From positions 2,046,001 to 2,110,000 of the forward strand of contig NZ_FVZN01000014.1 of assembly GCF_900168685.1 (NCBI RefSeq): a DNA stretch of 64,000 bases, given 5' to 3'. Positions 53,269-62,463 of this stretch are shown here, in pieces; position 1 is the stretch's first letter; each line of letters opens with the position of its first letter. The DNA is from Solibacillus isronensis (GTDB lineage: Bacteria; Bacillota; Bacilli; Bacillales_A; Planococcaceae). Both the position numbers and the translations under genes were made by a program. The notes below the pieces were generated by a model, which saw only the letters and a program-made list of their open reading frames with translations, was not told where the DNA came from and ran no database searches.

Positions 53269-53952
53269 ATGCTTAGTGAAAAACAGCTTACTAAATTAAA
53301 ACGACTGCTCATCGAACAAAAAAGAGAATTAATTGGTGATGTCAATACAAATGAAAATGAAATTATTGCACGTGCCAGTTTAAGGGATTCTACTGATGAA
53401 CTTTCTACTATTGACAATCATCCCGCAGATTTGGCGACCGAATTATATGACCGTGAAAAAGATATGGCGTTAAAAGTGCATAGTAATGACTTATTGGGCC
53501 AAATCGAAGCAGCATTTGAACGGATGGATGACGGTACATATGGAGTTTGTGCAAAATGCCAAACAGAAATCCCATATGATCGGCTGCAAGCAATTCCGTA
53601 TACGACTTTTTGTATTGAGCATAGTGATGCAAAAACTCCTGCAACAGATCGTCCGGTTGAAGAACAACTGCTCCATCCGGCTGTTGACAACTCCTTTTCA
53701 AATCGGGAAAAGGATGATGAACTTCAAGATAATGAAGACTCCTTCCAAATCGTAGCACAGTATGGAAATTCCGATACACCAGCAGATTTTGAAGGGGATT
53801 TCGATCACTACAATGATTTATATAAAGACAAAGATGATGAAGATACGTATTCCGCATTGGAAATATTGCATGTCTCAAAAGAAGATTATCTTCAGGGGCA
53901 AATTTCCAAAGAGTATGCAGATGAAGCACGTAAATATGATTATTTAGAATGA
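53269..53952 (+). CDS. TraR/DksA-type zinc-finger protein (YteA-like)
   Basis: 227 residues from ATG 53269, with AAAGGAA about nine bases upstream. N-terminal helical hairpin (LSEKQLTKLKRLLIEQKREL), DNHPADLATELYDREKDMAL, then a zinc finger CAKCQ...FCIEH with three Cys and one His, and an acidic C-terminal tail typical of the YteA subgroup (EEQLLHPAVDNSF). YteA-like proteins occur in Bacillus, where expression is linked to sporulation. RNA polymerase binding as in DksA is inferred from the fold only. Confidence 0.9.
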   Translation: MLSEKQLTKLKRLLIEQKRELIGDVNTNENEIIARASLRDSTDELSTIDNHPADLATELYDREKDMALKVHSNDLLGQIEAAFERMDDGTYGVCAKCQTEIPYDRLQAIPYTTFCIEHSDAKTPATDRPVEEQLLHPAVDNSFSNREKDDELQDNEDSFQIVAQYGNSDTPADFEGDFDHYNDLYKDKDDEDTYSALEILHVSKEDYLQGQISKEYADEARKYDYLE

Positions 53953-53967
53953 CCGCAATATAATCAA

Positions 53968-54005
53968 AAAGCCGAGAATTCCTATGTTCTCGGCTTTTAT
54001 TTTTT
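53968..54005. terminator. Bidirectional terminator
   Basis: Perfect 11-bp stem AAAGCCGAGAA / TTCTCGGCTTT (53968-53978 with 53987-53997), then TATTTTTTATTTC on the plus side and TTTTTGATT on the minus side. Confidence 0.92.
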
Positions 54006-55095
54006 ATTTCGCGATTTTTAAAATAGGCTTAATCGTAGTCCCTTTTTTAGAGTCTTCAAAAGCTTCGTTAATTTGTTCAAATTCATAAAATTTCACAAGT
54101 CGATCAAACGGGAATTTACCATCTTTATAATAGTTGACTAACTCCGGAATAAATACGCGAGGTACCGAATCTCCTTCGATGACTCCCATCATTGTTTTTC
54201 CTTCCGCCATAATATCGTTATGGACATCAATTGCCATCTCAGGTGTTACACCTACAATGGCACAAGTACCTAATGGGCGTAACGCATTTAGGGATTGTTT
54301 CACAACGGGCGGTACACCTGTTGTTTCAACAGCATAGTTTGAACCGCCGTTGGTAATCTTTTTCACCTCGGCAACGACATCAACATTTCGTCCATTTAAT
54401 ACATGTGTTGCCCCGAGTTCTTTTGCAAACTCCAGTCGGGAATCATGAACGTCCACGGCAATAATTTGTTTACATCCCACAATTTTTGCTGCCATCAATG
54501 CAGACAACCCAACAGCACCGCATCCGTATATGACAATTGTGGAACCAAATTGTGGTCGCAGGCGATTTAATACTGTACCGGCACCTGTTTGAATCCCACA
54601 GCCGAGAGGACCAAGCAGCGCTAAGTCGACATCTTTATCCACTTTTACAACATTTCGCTCATGCGCAATTGCATATGTTCCGAATGAAGACTGGCCGAAG
54701 AATGTCGCTAACTCCGTACCATCTTTTGAAAGACGTGTTGTATAATCATTTTGGACACCACCAAAGTTTAGTGGATTAAACGTATCACATACTGTCGGAT
54801 GGCCAGTCAAACAGTTTGGACATGAACCGCAATGTGCAAATGAAATAACGACATGGTCGCCTTTTTCTAAACTTGTTACGCCTTCGCCTACTTCTTCCAC
54901 AATTCCTGATCCTTCGTGACCAAGAACGGCTGGAAGTGGAGCAATTGCTAAATCACGTGCTACCGCATCCGTATGACAAACACCAGTTGCTACAATTTTA
55001 ATCATTACTTCATTTGCTTTTGGAGATGCAAGTTCCACTTCCTGCAAGACGAAATCTTTCCCTTGTGCTTCAGTTACAGCTGCTGTAATTTTCAT
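54004..55095 (-). CDS. Zinc-dependent alcohol dehydrogenase (aryl-alcohol dehydrogenase-like)
   Basis: 363 residues of the medium-chain dehydrogenase family. Catalytic zinc ligands in GVCHTDAVARD and GHEGSGIVEEVG; structural zinc site CGSCPNCLTGHPTVC (about residues 90-104); NAD motif YGCGAVGLSALMAAK, with an acidic residue after (IAVDVHDSR) favouring NAD over NADP. Best resembles aryl-alcohol or benzyl-alcohol dehydrogenases (XylB type). ATG 55095 preceded by AAGGAGACAC. Monocistronic. Substrate unknown. Confidence 0.92.
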   Translation of the reverse strand: MKITAAVTEAQGKDFVLQEVELASPKANEVMIKIVATGVCHTDAVARDLAIAPLPAVLGHEGSGIVEEVGEGVTSLEKGDHVVISFAHCGSCPNCLTGHPTVCDTFNPLNFGGVQNDYTTRLSKDGTELATFFGQSSFGTYAIAHERNVVKVDKDVDLALLGPLGCGIQTGAGTVLNRLRPQFGSTIVIYGCGAVGLSALMAAKIVGCKQIIAVDVHDSRLEFAKELGATHVLNGRNVDVVAEVKKITNGGSNYAVETTGVPPVVKQSLNALRPLGTCAIVGVTPEMAIDVHNDIMAEGKTMMGVIEGDSVPRVFIPELVNYYKDGKFPFDRLVKFYEFEQINEAFEDSKKGTTIKPILKIAK

Positions 55096-55260
55096 TTCTT
55101 TGTGTCTCCTTATTTGTTAATTTATTCTCACCTACCTTACTATTCCCAATCATTTTGTAATTACACTTAATTATAAAAGGCAGCTAAAAAAAACAAAAAA
55201 CTGTGTAAAAGCAATTGCACTTTTACACAGCCTTATTCATTTATAATACTTAAACAATTT

Positions 55261-56565
55261 TTACAAGTGGGTAGTCATTTGATACAGTTCATCTGCAGTA
55301 GTAGCAACATCTCTCGTTTCTTGACCGATGTTGCTAATGACACTTGTTAAGTTTGTTATATCCATTGCGACTTCTTTTATTTGTGCTTCATTCTGTTCGA
55401 TTGCCTTTAAAATTTGCTGGAATTTCGTTTGAGTATTAATAGATACGTCCAGACCTGAATCTACCCTTGACTGGACAGCATCAATCATTTGAACAGCAGT
55501 CGACGTTAACAACGTGGATGTCTGGATAAGGTTTGTTATGTTCTCTACTGAACTTTTCGATTGCTCTGCCAGTTTACGTACTTCTTGTGCAACAACCGCA
55601 AAGCCTTTTCCATGGTCCCCTGCCCTTGCTGCTTCAATCGAGGCGTTTAATGCCAGTAAATTCGTTTGGTCGGCAATATTTTTTACAAGTGCCACTATAT
55701 TGATTATCTGTTCTGAAGAGACTTTTAAATTTCCGATTAATTGCCCCATTTCAACCGTGCTGTCTTTAATTTCAAGCATCTCCTGCTCCAGCCTTGCAAC
55801 TTCATTTTTCCCTGTCAATGCATCTGTATGAATATGTTGGACACTTGCGACATTGGATTTGATTGTATTGTTTATATGAGATGTATGACTGTTAACTTGT
55901 TCAATCGATTGGTTCGTTTCTTCTGTTAAATCAGCCAGATTTTGAATAATGGCCGATAATTTATCCTTTAATTCAAGTTTGACAACATTATATTGCTCTC
56001 TTCGAAGGTTTTGATTTTCCTTTTCGTATTCCTCCAATACAATCTGCATTTCCAGGTTAATTAGTTTTGATACATTTAATGTGATTTGCTCCCTAAGTTC
56101 AAGGTCCGTTATATCTTTACTAATGAGCATAATCATCGTTTCCTGCAATTTCTGAAATGTACCCATATACCATTTCGGGTCCAAACCAATTTTGAAATGC
56201 ATGCGGGCGAGTTTCCGTTTTGCTTCGATTGTCTTTTCATTAAAAATACCATCAAACATAGAAATAATATACGAATTCAATGTTTTCTTTAAGCGATCGA
56301 TTTTTGTGCGCTCTTCAATTATTTTTTTTAGTGATGGTACAGCTAATACATTTTCATAAAATACATCCGTAATCTCTGATACACCGGCAGTAATTGCAGG
56401 TTGATACGATTTTATATAACGTAAATTATTTTCGTCTATTCCAATCAATTTCATCTGCTGCTCTAATTCCGGCATGCTTGTAAATTGTATAATAGGCTTA
56501 AAGTAATCCATTTCTGCCAATTTGTTATCTTCATCTACCGATTTTCGCTTCCACCATATCACCAT
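55261..56565 (-). CDS. hemAT: Heme-based aerotactic transducer HemAT
   Basis: Soluble oxygen sensor for aerotaxis. From ATG 56565 the product has 434 residues. The N-terminal globin-coupled sensor domain has the proximal His at residue 123 ([16 protein letters not shown]), the same number as in B. subtilis HemAT. A linker is followed by the MCP signalling hairpin [38 protein letters not shown]. No membrane helix is present, as expected. Start choice rests on AAGGGTGA upstream; a GTG at 56574 would add three residues. Divergent from an EAL-domain gene. Confidence 0.94.
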   Translation of the reverse strand: MVIWWKRKSVDEDNKLAEMDYFKPIIQFTSMPELEQQMKLIGIDENNLRYIKSYQPAITAGVSEITDVFYENVLAVPSLKKIIEERTKIDRLKKTLNSYIISMFDGIFNEKTIEAKRKLARMHFKIGLDPKWYMGTFQKLQETMIMLISKDITDLELREQITLNVSKLINLEMQIVLEEYEKENQNLRREQYNVVKLELKDKLSAIIQNLADLTEETNQSIEQVNSHTSHINNTIKSNVASVQHIHTDALTGKNEVARLEQEMLEIKDSTVEMGQLIGNLKVSSEQIINIVALVKNIADQTNLLALNASIEAARAGDHGKGFAVVAQEVRKLAEQSKSSVENITNLIQTSTLLTSTAVQMIDAVQSRVDSGLDVSINTQTKFQQILKAIEQNEAQIKEVAMDITNLTSVISNIGQETRDVATTADELYQMTTHL

Positions 56566-56765
56566 TATCGTCACCCTTACATTCCGTATAGTATTTGTAC
56601 AACATTTCGCGCTATTTTTTGTAAATATTAGTACTTTTTAATCTAATTACTATACAAACATTGTACATCTAATGTAAGTAATTGTATATAATATTAATTT
56701 TTTTATAGTATATTTGTACTTAATGGTTTACAGTAAAATTAAAACTTAGAAGTGAGGGGAAACTC

Positions 56766-57758
56766 ATGTCCTGTAAAAACTGTGTCGTATCTGAATTACA
56801 GTTTGATATTTTATTAGAAGGCGAAAACAATATAGCTAAGATGGATATGATTGTCGATCACTTTAACCGTCGGAATTTAACGATTACTAAAAAGGAAGAC
56901 CTCATAACGATACAAGAATCTGGTGTAAAGGAGTTTCTTGACTTTAGCAGAGATTATATGGAGCCTGAACAAATTTATTTTAGAATTGACGAGATGGCTT
57001 GGAAAACTATTGCTGAAATTGAAACAGTGTTGGAAATGCAATGGATTGATGCTGTCATACATAGAAATGCGATAGTCAGCTATTCACAGCCTATAGTAAA
57101 TAGCAAAAAAGAAATTTATGCCTACGAAGTGCTGTCACGCTTTACCCGTGAAGATGGATCGCTTATATTCCCAAATGAAATTTTCACAGCAGCTAAAACA
57201 CGGGGGCGCTTATATGCATTGGACCGTTTATGTCGTATGGCTGCCGTAAAATATGCTGCCGTGCTTCAGAAAAAAACATTTATCAATTTCATACCTACAT
57301 CAATTTATTCTCCGGAATATTGTCTGCAGTCAACAGTAAAGCTTGCTAAGCTTCTGCAAATTGACCCGAGTCAATTTGTCTTTGAAGTCGTCGAATCAGA
57401 GCAAGTCGATGATATTGAGCATTTAAAATCAATCTTGAATTACTATAACGAAAAGGGCTTTCAATATGCATTGGATGATGTAGGAGAAGGGTTTAACACA
57501 TTGGAAATGCTCACCGACATGAAGCCGCATTATATGAAGCTTGATATGAAGTATGTACAAGGTGTAAAAATTGATCGTGAAAAACAGCATACCGCTAAAC
57601 AATTTTTAAAGAAAGCGATTGAAATTGGTGCAACACCACTTGCTGAAGGAATTGAAAATGAGGAAGATTTTGAGTGGCTAAAACAAATCGGCTATGAGCT
57701 TTTCCAAGGCTATTTATTTGGAAAACCGAGCGTTGAACCACAGCGTTCAATTGGATAA
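56766..57758 (+). CDS. EAL-domain cyclic-di-GMP phosphodiesterase
   Basis: 330 residues. The first ~100 have no recognised domain; about 108-325 is an EAL domain. Active-site elements: YEVLSRF (EVL in place of EAL), NFIPTSIY (Asn), FEVVESEQVDD (metal Glu), ALDDVGEGFN (Asp-Asp), MKLDMKYVQG (Lys) and LAEGIENEED (Glu). All catalytic positions look present, so active hydrolysis of c-di-GMP is likely. GAGGGGAAACTC precedes ATG 56766. Divergent from hemAT, suggesting shared motility/biofilm control. N-terminal Cys residues (SCKNC) are notable. Confidence 0.9.
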   Translation: MSCKNCVVSELQFDILLEGENNIAKMDMIVDHFNRRNLTITKKEDLITIQESGVKEFLDFSRDYMEPEQIYFRIDEMAWKTIAEIETVLEMQWIDAVIHRNAIVSYSQPIVNSKKEIYAYEVLSRFTREDGSLIFPNEIFTAAKTRGRLYALDRLCRMAAVKYAAVLQKKTFINFIPTSIYSPEYCLQSTVKLAKLLQIDPSQFVFEVVESEQVDDIEHLKSILNYYNEKGFQYALDDVGEGFNTLEMLTDMKPHYMKLDMKYVQGVKIDREKQHTAKQFLKKAIEIGATPLAEGIENEEDFEWLKQIGYELFQGYLFGKPSVEPQRSIG

Positions 57759-57761
57759 GAA

Positions 57762-57810
57762 AAAGCTATGTGCAAAGTGGTTTCCCACTACTGCACATAG
57801 CTTTTTTCAT
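57762..57810. terminator. Bidirectional terminator
   Basis: Perfect 13-bp stem AAAGCTATGTGCA / TGCACATAGCTTT (57762-57774 with 57792-57804) plus inner AGTGG/CCACT, then TTTC. Shared by the EAL gene and the binding-protein gene. Confidence 0.92.
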
Positions 57811-57813
57811 TCA

Positions 57814-58722
57814 TTATTCTTTTGGCTTTAAATCTTCAATCGAATCAATGTCCATATATGCTGGGACAACGAAACCATTTTGTGTACCTTCCAAGTTTTC
57901 ACCTAAGTCGACGATATCATCTTTATGTTTTTCGTAGAATGACTGATGAGTTGTTGGTAACCACGGTGCTACAGTGGCATCCCCTTCACCTGTTGCAATC
58001 GCCTGGAACATAATTGCCGGGTCAACAGGGATTACTTCTACTTCATAGCCTAAATTCTCCAACACTAGTTTAACAACGCTGCTAGAAGCAATTTCTGAAT
58101 CCCATGGTACTGAAACAAGTTTCACTTTTTCACCATTGCCTTGTGCAATATCTTGTGTCCACTCATTTACTTTATCTTCATTCTTTTCTACCCAATCGGC
58201 TGCAGCAGTTTCAAAATCTGCATTTTGTGCATCATACATGACTTTTTCCATATCTTCCGTTTCCCAGTGGAATCGGTCAAGCACTGTGTAGACATCCGGC
58301 AAATCCTTTTCAAGGTCTTTTCTTACAACAGTATTTATATTTTCCGCTCCTCCTAAAACTCCTTTAGGATCTTCAAGAAATTTTAAATCATAAGCAGAAA
58401 ACATCCAATGAGGTGTCCAGCCAGTAACAATCACGGGTTCTTCATTACGAATCGCTTGGTCCAACGTCCCGATCATGCCGGCTGTTGAGCTTTCCTGTAA
58501 TGTCCAGCCTTCCAGATTCTCATATTGTTCCAATGTATCATGTGACAAACCTGTTATCCCCGCACCAGGCTCTATCCCAATGATTTTATAATCTACTTGT
58601 TCACCTATACTTGCAGTTTCATTGTTTGAATTATCACTGCTGCCTGTATCATCTCCGCATGCTGCTAATAACAATGCGGCAGACATCCCTATAGTTAAAC
58701 CTAAAGTTTTAAATCGATTCAA
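57814..58722 (-). CDS. Glycine-betaine-type ABC substrate-binding lipoprotein, copy A
   Basis: 302 residues. Lipobox LLLAAC (Cys at about 22), acidic Ser/Asn linker, then the OpuAC/ProX-like binding domain with GIEPGAGITGLSHDTLEQY, VIVTGWTPHWMFSAYDL, LDRFHWETEDMEKVM and VDPAIMFQAIATGEGDATVAPWLPTTH. Trp residues that cage quaternary amines in this family are present (GWTPHW, APWLP). TTG 58722 with GGGGATGA upstream. Close paralogue of the next gene upstream; no ATPase or permease gene is adjacent. Own promoter and operator upstream. Confidence 0.92.
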   Translation of the reverse strand: MNRFKTLGLTIGMSAALLLAACGDDTGSSDNSNNETASIGEQVDYKIIGIEPGAGITGLSHDTLEQYENLEGWTLQESSTAGMIGTLDQAIRNEEPVIVTGWTPHWMFSAYDLKFLEDPKGVLGGAENINTVVRKDLEKDLPDVYTVLDRFHWETEDMEKVMYDAQNADFETAAADWVEKNEDKVNEWTQDIAQGNGEKVKLVSVPWDSEIASSSVVKLVLENLGYEVEVIPVDPAIMFQAIATGEGDATVAPWLPTTHQSFYEKHKDDIVDLGENLEGTQNGFVVPAYMDIDSIEDLKPKE

Positions 58723-58776
58723 AATATTTCATCCCCTATATTCTAATTTATCTACTCTTAAAAAGCGACAACCCCA

Positions 58777-58805
58777 TTTTAACTACAAGTTGTTACTTTT
58801 GTCAA
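58777..58805 (-). promoter_or_regulatory. Promoter of copy A, with a palindromic operator in the spacer
   Basis: Minus strand TTGACA (58805-58800), 17 bases, TTAAAA (58782-58777). The spacer holds TAACTACAAGTTGTTA (plus strand, 58780-58795), a palindrome with one mismatch, matching the operator at copy B. Confidence 0.65.
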
Positions 58806-58816
58806 ACTGTAGGTAC

Positions 58817-58852
58817 AAATAAATAAAGCCCCGTATAGGCTAGTTACGGAGC
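58817..58852 (-). terminator. Terminator after binding-protein copy B
   Basis: Minus strand GCTCCGTA / TACGGGGC stem, then TTTATTTATTTG. It ends just before the copy A promoter, so the two copies are separate transcription units. Confidence 0.75.
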
Positions 58853-58862
58853 ATATCTCTAT

Positions 58863-59777
58863 TTATTCTTTCGGTTTTAAATCTTCAATCGAATCAATTT
58901 CTACATACGCCGGGACAACAAAACCATTTTGCGTTCCTTCAAGATTTTCACCTAAATCAACAATATCGTCTTTATGTTTGTCATAAAAGGCTTTGTGAGT
59001 TGTCGGTAACCATGGTGCAACCGTTACGTCTCCTTCACCTGTTGCGATTGACTGGAACATAATAGCTGGGTCCACCGGAGTCACTTCAGGTTCGTACCCT
59101 AATTGTTCCAGCACTGTTTTTATTACACTACTAGATGCAAATTCAGAATCCCATGGTGTAGAAATGATTTTTACCTTCTCGCCATTTCCTTGTGCTATAT
59201 CTTTTGTCCATTCACTTACTTTGTCTTGATTATTTTCAACCCAATCGGCTGCTGCTACATCAAAGTCTCCATCTTCTTGTGCATCATACATTACTTTTTC
59301 CATATCTTCCGGTTCCCAATAGAAACGGTCAAGTACTGTATAAACATCAGGCATGTCTTGTTCTAACCCTTTTCTAGCTAGTGTTTGAATGTTTTCAGCG
59401 CCACCTAAAATCCCTTTAGGATCTTCAAGTATTTTTAAATCATAAGCTGAGAATTTCCAGTGAGGTGTCCAGCCTGTCACAATAACCGGTTCTTCATTCC
59501 GGATTGCCTTATCCAATGTACTCAACATTCCGGCAGTTGAACTTTCCTGTAATGTCCAGCCTTCCAGATTTTCATATTGCTCCAATACTTCATGGGAAAG
59601 GCCAGTAAGACCTGCCCCTGGTTCAGTGGCAACAACAGTATAATTCACCTGTTCACCAATACTGGATGATGATGCACCTACTGAATTCTCTTTATTTTCC
59701 GTATCATCTCCGCAAGCAGCGAGTAGAAGTGCAGAAGACACCCCTAAAGTAATACCTACTGTTTTAATTTTGTTCAT
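58863..59777 (-). CDS. Glycine-betaine-type ABC substrate-binding lipoprotein, copy B
   Basis: 304 residues from ATG 59777 (GGGGATGA upstream; the frame opens earlier at 59819 without a ribosome site). Same layout as copy A: lipobox LLLAAC, Ser-rich linker, ATEPGAGLTGLSHEVLEQY, VIVTGWTPHWKFSAYDL, LDRFYWEPEDMEKVM, VDPAIMFQSIATGEGDVTVAPWLPTTH. Differences cluster in the linker and a few surface positions (GWTPHWK against GWTPHWM). Likely binds glycine betaine, proline betaine or a related osmolyte. A tandem duplication including the promoter region. Confidence 0.92.
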   Translation of the reverse strand: MNKIKTVGITLGVSSALLLAACGDDTENKENSVGASSSSIGEQVNYTVVATEPGAGLTGLSHEVLEQYENLEGWTLQESSTAGMLSTLDKAIRNEEPVIVTGWTPHWKFSAYDLKILEDPKGILGGAENIQTLARKGLEQDMPDVYTVLDRFYWEPEDMEKVMYDAQEDGDFDVAAADWVENNQDKVSEWTKDIAQGNGEKVKIISTPWDSEFASSSVIKTVLEQLGYEPEVTPVDPAIMFQSIATGEGDVTVAPWLPTTHKAFYDKHKDDIVDLGENLEGTQNGFVVPAYVEIDSIEDLKPKE

Positions 59778-59823
59778 CTTCTCATCCCCTAAATTGAAAT
59801 TTATCTCTAAAAGTAACAACTTA

Positions 59824-59852
59824 ATACTAACAACAGGTTGTTACTATGTCAA
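59824..59852 (-). promoter_or_regulatory. Promoter of copy B, with a perfect palindromic operator in the spacer
   Basis: Minus strand TTGACA (59852-59847), 17 bases, TAGTAT (59829-59824). The plus-strand palindrome TAACAACAGGTTGTTA (59828-59843) lies between and over the -10. A further half-site, GTAACAAC, lies at 59813-59820. Confidence 0.75.
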
Positions 59853-59918
59853 ATGGATTTATCATTCAAATAGTTACTGTAATGTCCGTCGTTCTTACTC
59901 GTGACTGGAATTCCAAAA

Positions 59919-59963
59919 CACAAAAAACCTGCAGACAGAAGAAATGAATTCTTCGCCTACAGG
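59919..59963 (-). terminator. Terminator after the SLH nucleotidase gene
   Basis: Minus strand CCTGTAGGCGAAG...CTTCTGTCTGCAGG stem (mismatches inside), then TTTTTTGTGTTTT. Confidence 0.85.
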
Positions 59964-59974
59964 CATTTTTATAA

Positions 59975-62338
59975 TTATTTTGTTTTTAAACCATACTTGC
60001 CAAAACCGTCTGTACCGTCTCCAATATACTTAATAGCGCTGTTTTCATCTAAAACATCCACTGCTTTTTTAGAAGATTCAAATACAACGTTTACGCTATC
60101 CGGAATCGGAGCAAATTTCCAGTTACCATCTGCTGTCGGATCGATTGTTTTTTCGGCTAAAATATAGTCGATAATTGCCTGACGGTTTTCATCCGGATAA
60201 ATTTCAACCGCTGTTGCATTACGTACACCCGGGAATGTACCGTTTGCACGATAGTTATTTGTCGCTACGATAAATTCCTGTGCTGCATCAATTGGCTTTC
60301 CGTTATATTGCAGATTAACGATACGTGATGCTTGTTCGTTTACTACGTTTCCGCTCTCATCGTATTTAGCCGGTTTTGTTACATCAATTTCATACGTCAC
60401 ACCGTCAATTACATCATAGTTGTATGAACGGTATTCTTCATTGATTAATTGCTGTTCATCTGCTTTTGCTACATCAATTTGATTGAATTGGCCAGCAGAC
60501 ATTTCCAGCCATTCTTTCACATCCGCACCTGTTACTTTCAACATAGCAAGTGTATTATCATATAAATATAAATCTGCAACATTTTTAATTGCAAGCTCGC
60601 CTTTTGGTACAAATGTATAGTATTCCGGATCACTTCTTGTACCGGCTTTGAATGGTGCACCCGCTGATAGGACAGGAAGGTTTTCATACGCTGTACCTTT
60701 CAACTTTTCTTTCACATAAATTGATTGTGCATCCGTTACAATTTGAATAGAAGGATCATCCTGCACTTGCGAGAAGTAACTGTGAATGTTAGCTGTTGTT
60801 GTCCCTACTGCCTGACGCACATACTTAATTGTTCCTTCATGTGCTTCTTTCACACTTTCTACAACTTCAGTGCTGACAGAGTCATTATCTTTTGCGATTT
60901 CACGCACCGCGCCAGTACCTGTTGTGACATCCCAAGCGTCGTCTTTTTTCTCTAGTTCTAGATCAATAACCCCTAAATGACTACCGAATTTGCCAGCCAT
61001 AACAATCGGCTTGCCGTTCATTGTTCCTTTTTCAATATCCACATTTGTTATAGAGCTATCCACTTTACCAGGGAATACGCCATGGGCATGACCAGTAATG
61101 ATTGCATCCACATCTTCAATTGTAGATAGTAAATACGATACATCCTCTTCGCCATTTTCATGTGTAGCATCTCCCATACCAGAGTGTGAAAGTACTACGA
61201 CAACATCCGCTCCTGCTTCTTTCATTTGCGGAACGACTGTTTTAACAGCTTCTACTGAATCATCAACTGTTACTTTTCCTTCTAAATTTGCTTTATCCCA
61301 TTTCAAAATTTGAGGTGGTACAATACCCGTTACCCCAATATTAATTTTCGTTTTTTCACCGTTTGAATCAACTACATCTTTTTCAATCATAACATATGGT
61401 TTATACATTAATTCCTTTGTCGCTGCATTGCGCACATTGGCATTAACATATGGGAATGGAGCATCATCTGTTACTTCATCAAGAAATTCCAAACCGTAGT
61501 TAAACTCATGGTTACCGAATGTCGCTACATCATAATCAAGTGCGATCATGGCAGCAATCGACGGGTGAACTTCGCCGTCTTTTAATTTCGTTACGGACTG
61601 AATATATGAGCCAAGTGGCGTTCCTTGTATTGCATCTCCATTGTCAAACAGCACTGTATTTGGATTTTCTTCACGTGCCTTTTCAATTAGCAGTGCAGTT
61701 TTTGCCAAACCTAAACTGTTCGTTTTCGTGTCTTTGTAATAATCATAGTTTATAATATTTGTGTGAATATCCGTCGTGCCTAAAATACGTAAAGAAACCG
61801 TAGTATTTGCTTTTACCGGGCTGTATTCTTCCAAAAAGCGCTGAAGAATTTTTTGCATCTGAGCTTTTGTTACAAAATCGTTCGGGCGAATCGTGCCGTC
61901 ATCAAAACCTGTCAGTAAACCTGTTGCTACAGCTTTAGCCATTTCCTGGCGATTGCCTTGTCCAATTTTGTTTGCATCTTTAAACTGATCCAATACCTTT
62001 TCAGAATATGTTTCCTCATCTTGTAATCCTCTTGCCGCAATAAGGAAAGCATGTGTGCGTGTCAGTTTTTCGTTCGGTGCAAATTTAGTTGGGGTTTTCC
62101 CTTTAATTAACTTTAATTCCACCGCTTTTTCAATATACGGTTTAAGAGAATCAGGTACATCCTGGAATTTTACAGTCTGTCCAGTGCCAACCTCTACTCC
62201 CAATGTATCAATTAAGGCCTTCACAAACTCTCCACGTGTCATATCTTCATTCGTAGTTGTTGGTGCCGCTGAAACTGCTGACATGCCGCTCGCTAAAAGT
62301 GTTAGCGTTAAGGCTGAAGCAGATAGTTTTTTCAACAT
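59975..62338 (-). CDS. SLH-anchored 5'-nucleotidase / 2',3'-cyclic phosphodiesterase family protein
   Basis: 787 residues from ATG 62338 (GGAGTG upstream). Signal peptide (MLKKLSASALTLTLLASGMSAVSA), then three SLH motifs at about 30-185 (MTRGEFVKALIDTL, LTRTHAFLIAARGL, VTKAQMQKILQRFL). A calcineurin-like phosphoesterase domain at about 190-450 has TTDIHTN, DNGDAIQG, FGNHEFNYG, VLSHSG and GHAHGVF (all metal ligands), followed by a 5'-nucleotidase C-terminal domain at about 500-720. Cell-surface hydrolysis of nucleotides to supply phosphate or nucleosides is likely. Related to YfkN/CpdB-type enzymes. Upstream gap of 125 bases shows no clear promoter. Confidence 0.93.
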   Translation of the reverse strand: MLKKLSASALTLTLLASGMSAVSAAPTTTNEDMTRGEFVKALIDTLGVEVGTGQTVKFQDVPDSLKPYIEKAVELKLIKGKTPTKFAPNEKLTRTHAFLIAARGLQDEETYSEKVLDQFKDANKIGQGNRQEMAKAVATGLLTGFDDGTIRPNDFVTKAQMQKILQRFLEEYSPVKANTTVSLRILGTTDIHTNIINYDYYKDTKTNSLGLAKTALLIEKAREENPNTVLFDNGDAIQGTPLGSYIQSVTKLKDGEVHPSIAAMIALDYDVATFGNHEFNYGLEFLDEVTDDAPFPYVNANVRNAATKELMYKPYVMIEKDVVDSNGEKTKINIGVTGIVPPQILKWDKANLEGKVTVDDSVEAVKTVVPQMKEAGADVVVVLSHSGMGDATHENGEEDVSYLLSTIEDVDAIITGHAHGVFPGKVDSSITNVDIEKGTMNGKPIVMAGKFGSHLGVIDLELEKKDDAWDVTTGTGAVREIAKDNDSVSTEVVESVKEAHEGTIKYVRQAVGTTTANIHSYFSQVQDDPSIQIVTDAQSIYVKEKLKGTAYENLPVLSAGAPFKAGTRSDPEYYTFVPKGELAIKNVADLYLYDNTLAMLKVTGADVKEWLEMSAGQFNQIDVAKADEQQLINEEYRSYNYDVIDGVTYEIDVTKPAKYDESGNVVNEQASRIVNLQYNGKPIDAAQEFIVATNNYRANGTFPGVRNATAVEIYPDENRQAIIDYILAEKTIDPTADGNWKFAPIPDSVNVVFESSKKAVDVLDENSAIKYIGDGTDGFGKYGLKTK

Positions 62339-62463
62339 TTCTTTCACTCCCATATTCTGTAGTGTATAACAGAACTATCATACTAAATTGCCAGAATAGT
62401 GGAAAAGAGTATTTTGATATAGGCTTTTTCTATTAAAATAGTACTTTTATGACAATTTTTCAC

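Noticed and set aside
53408-53929. A 173-residue frame opposite the YteA-like gene.
   Set aside because: Antisense shadow with no ribosome site or recognisable domain; the plus-strand gene has a zinc finger and a good start.
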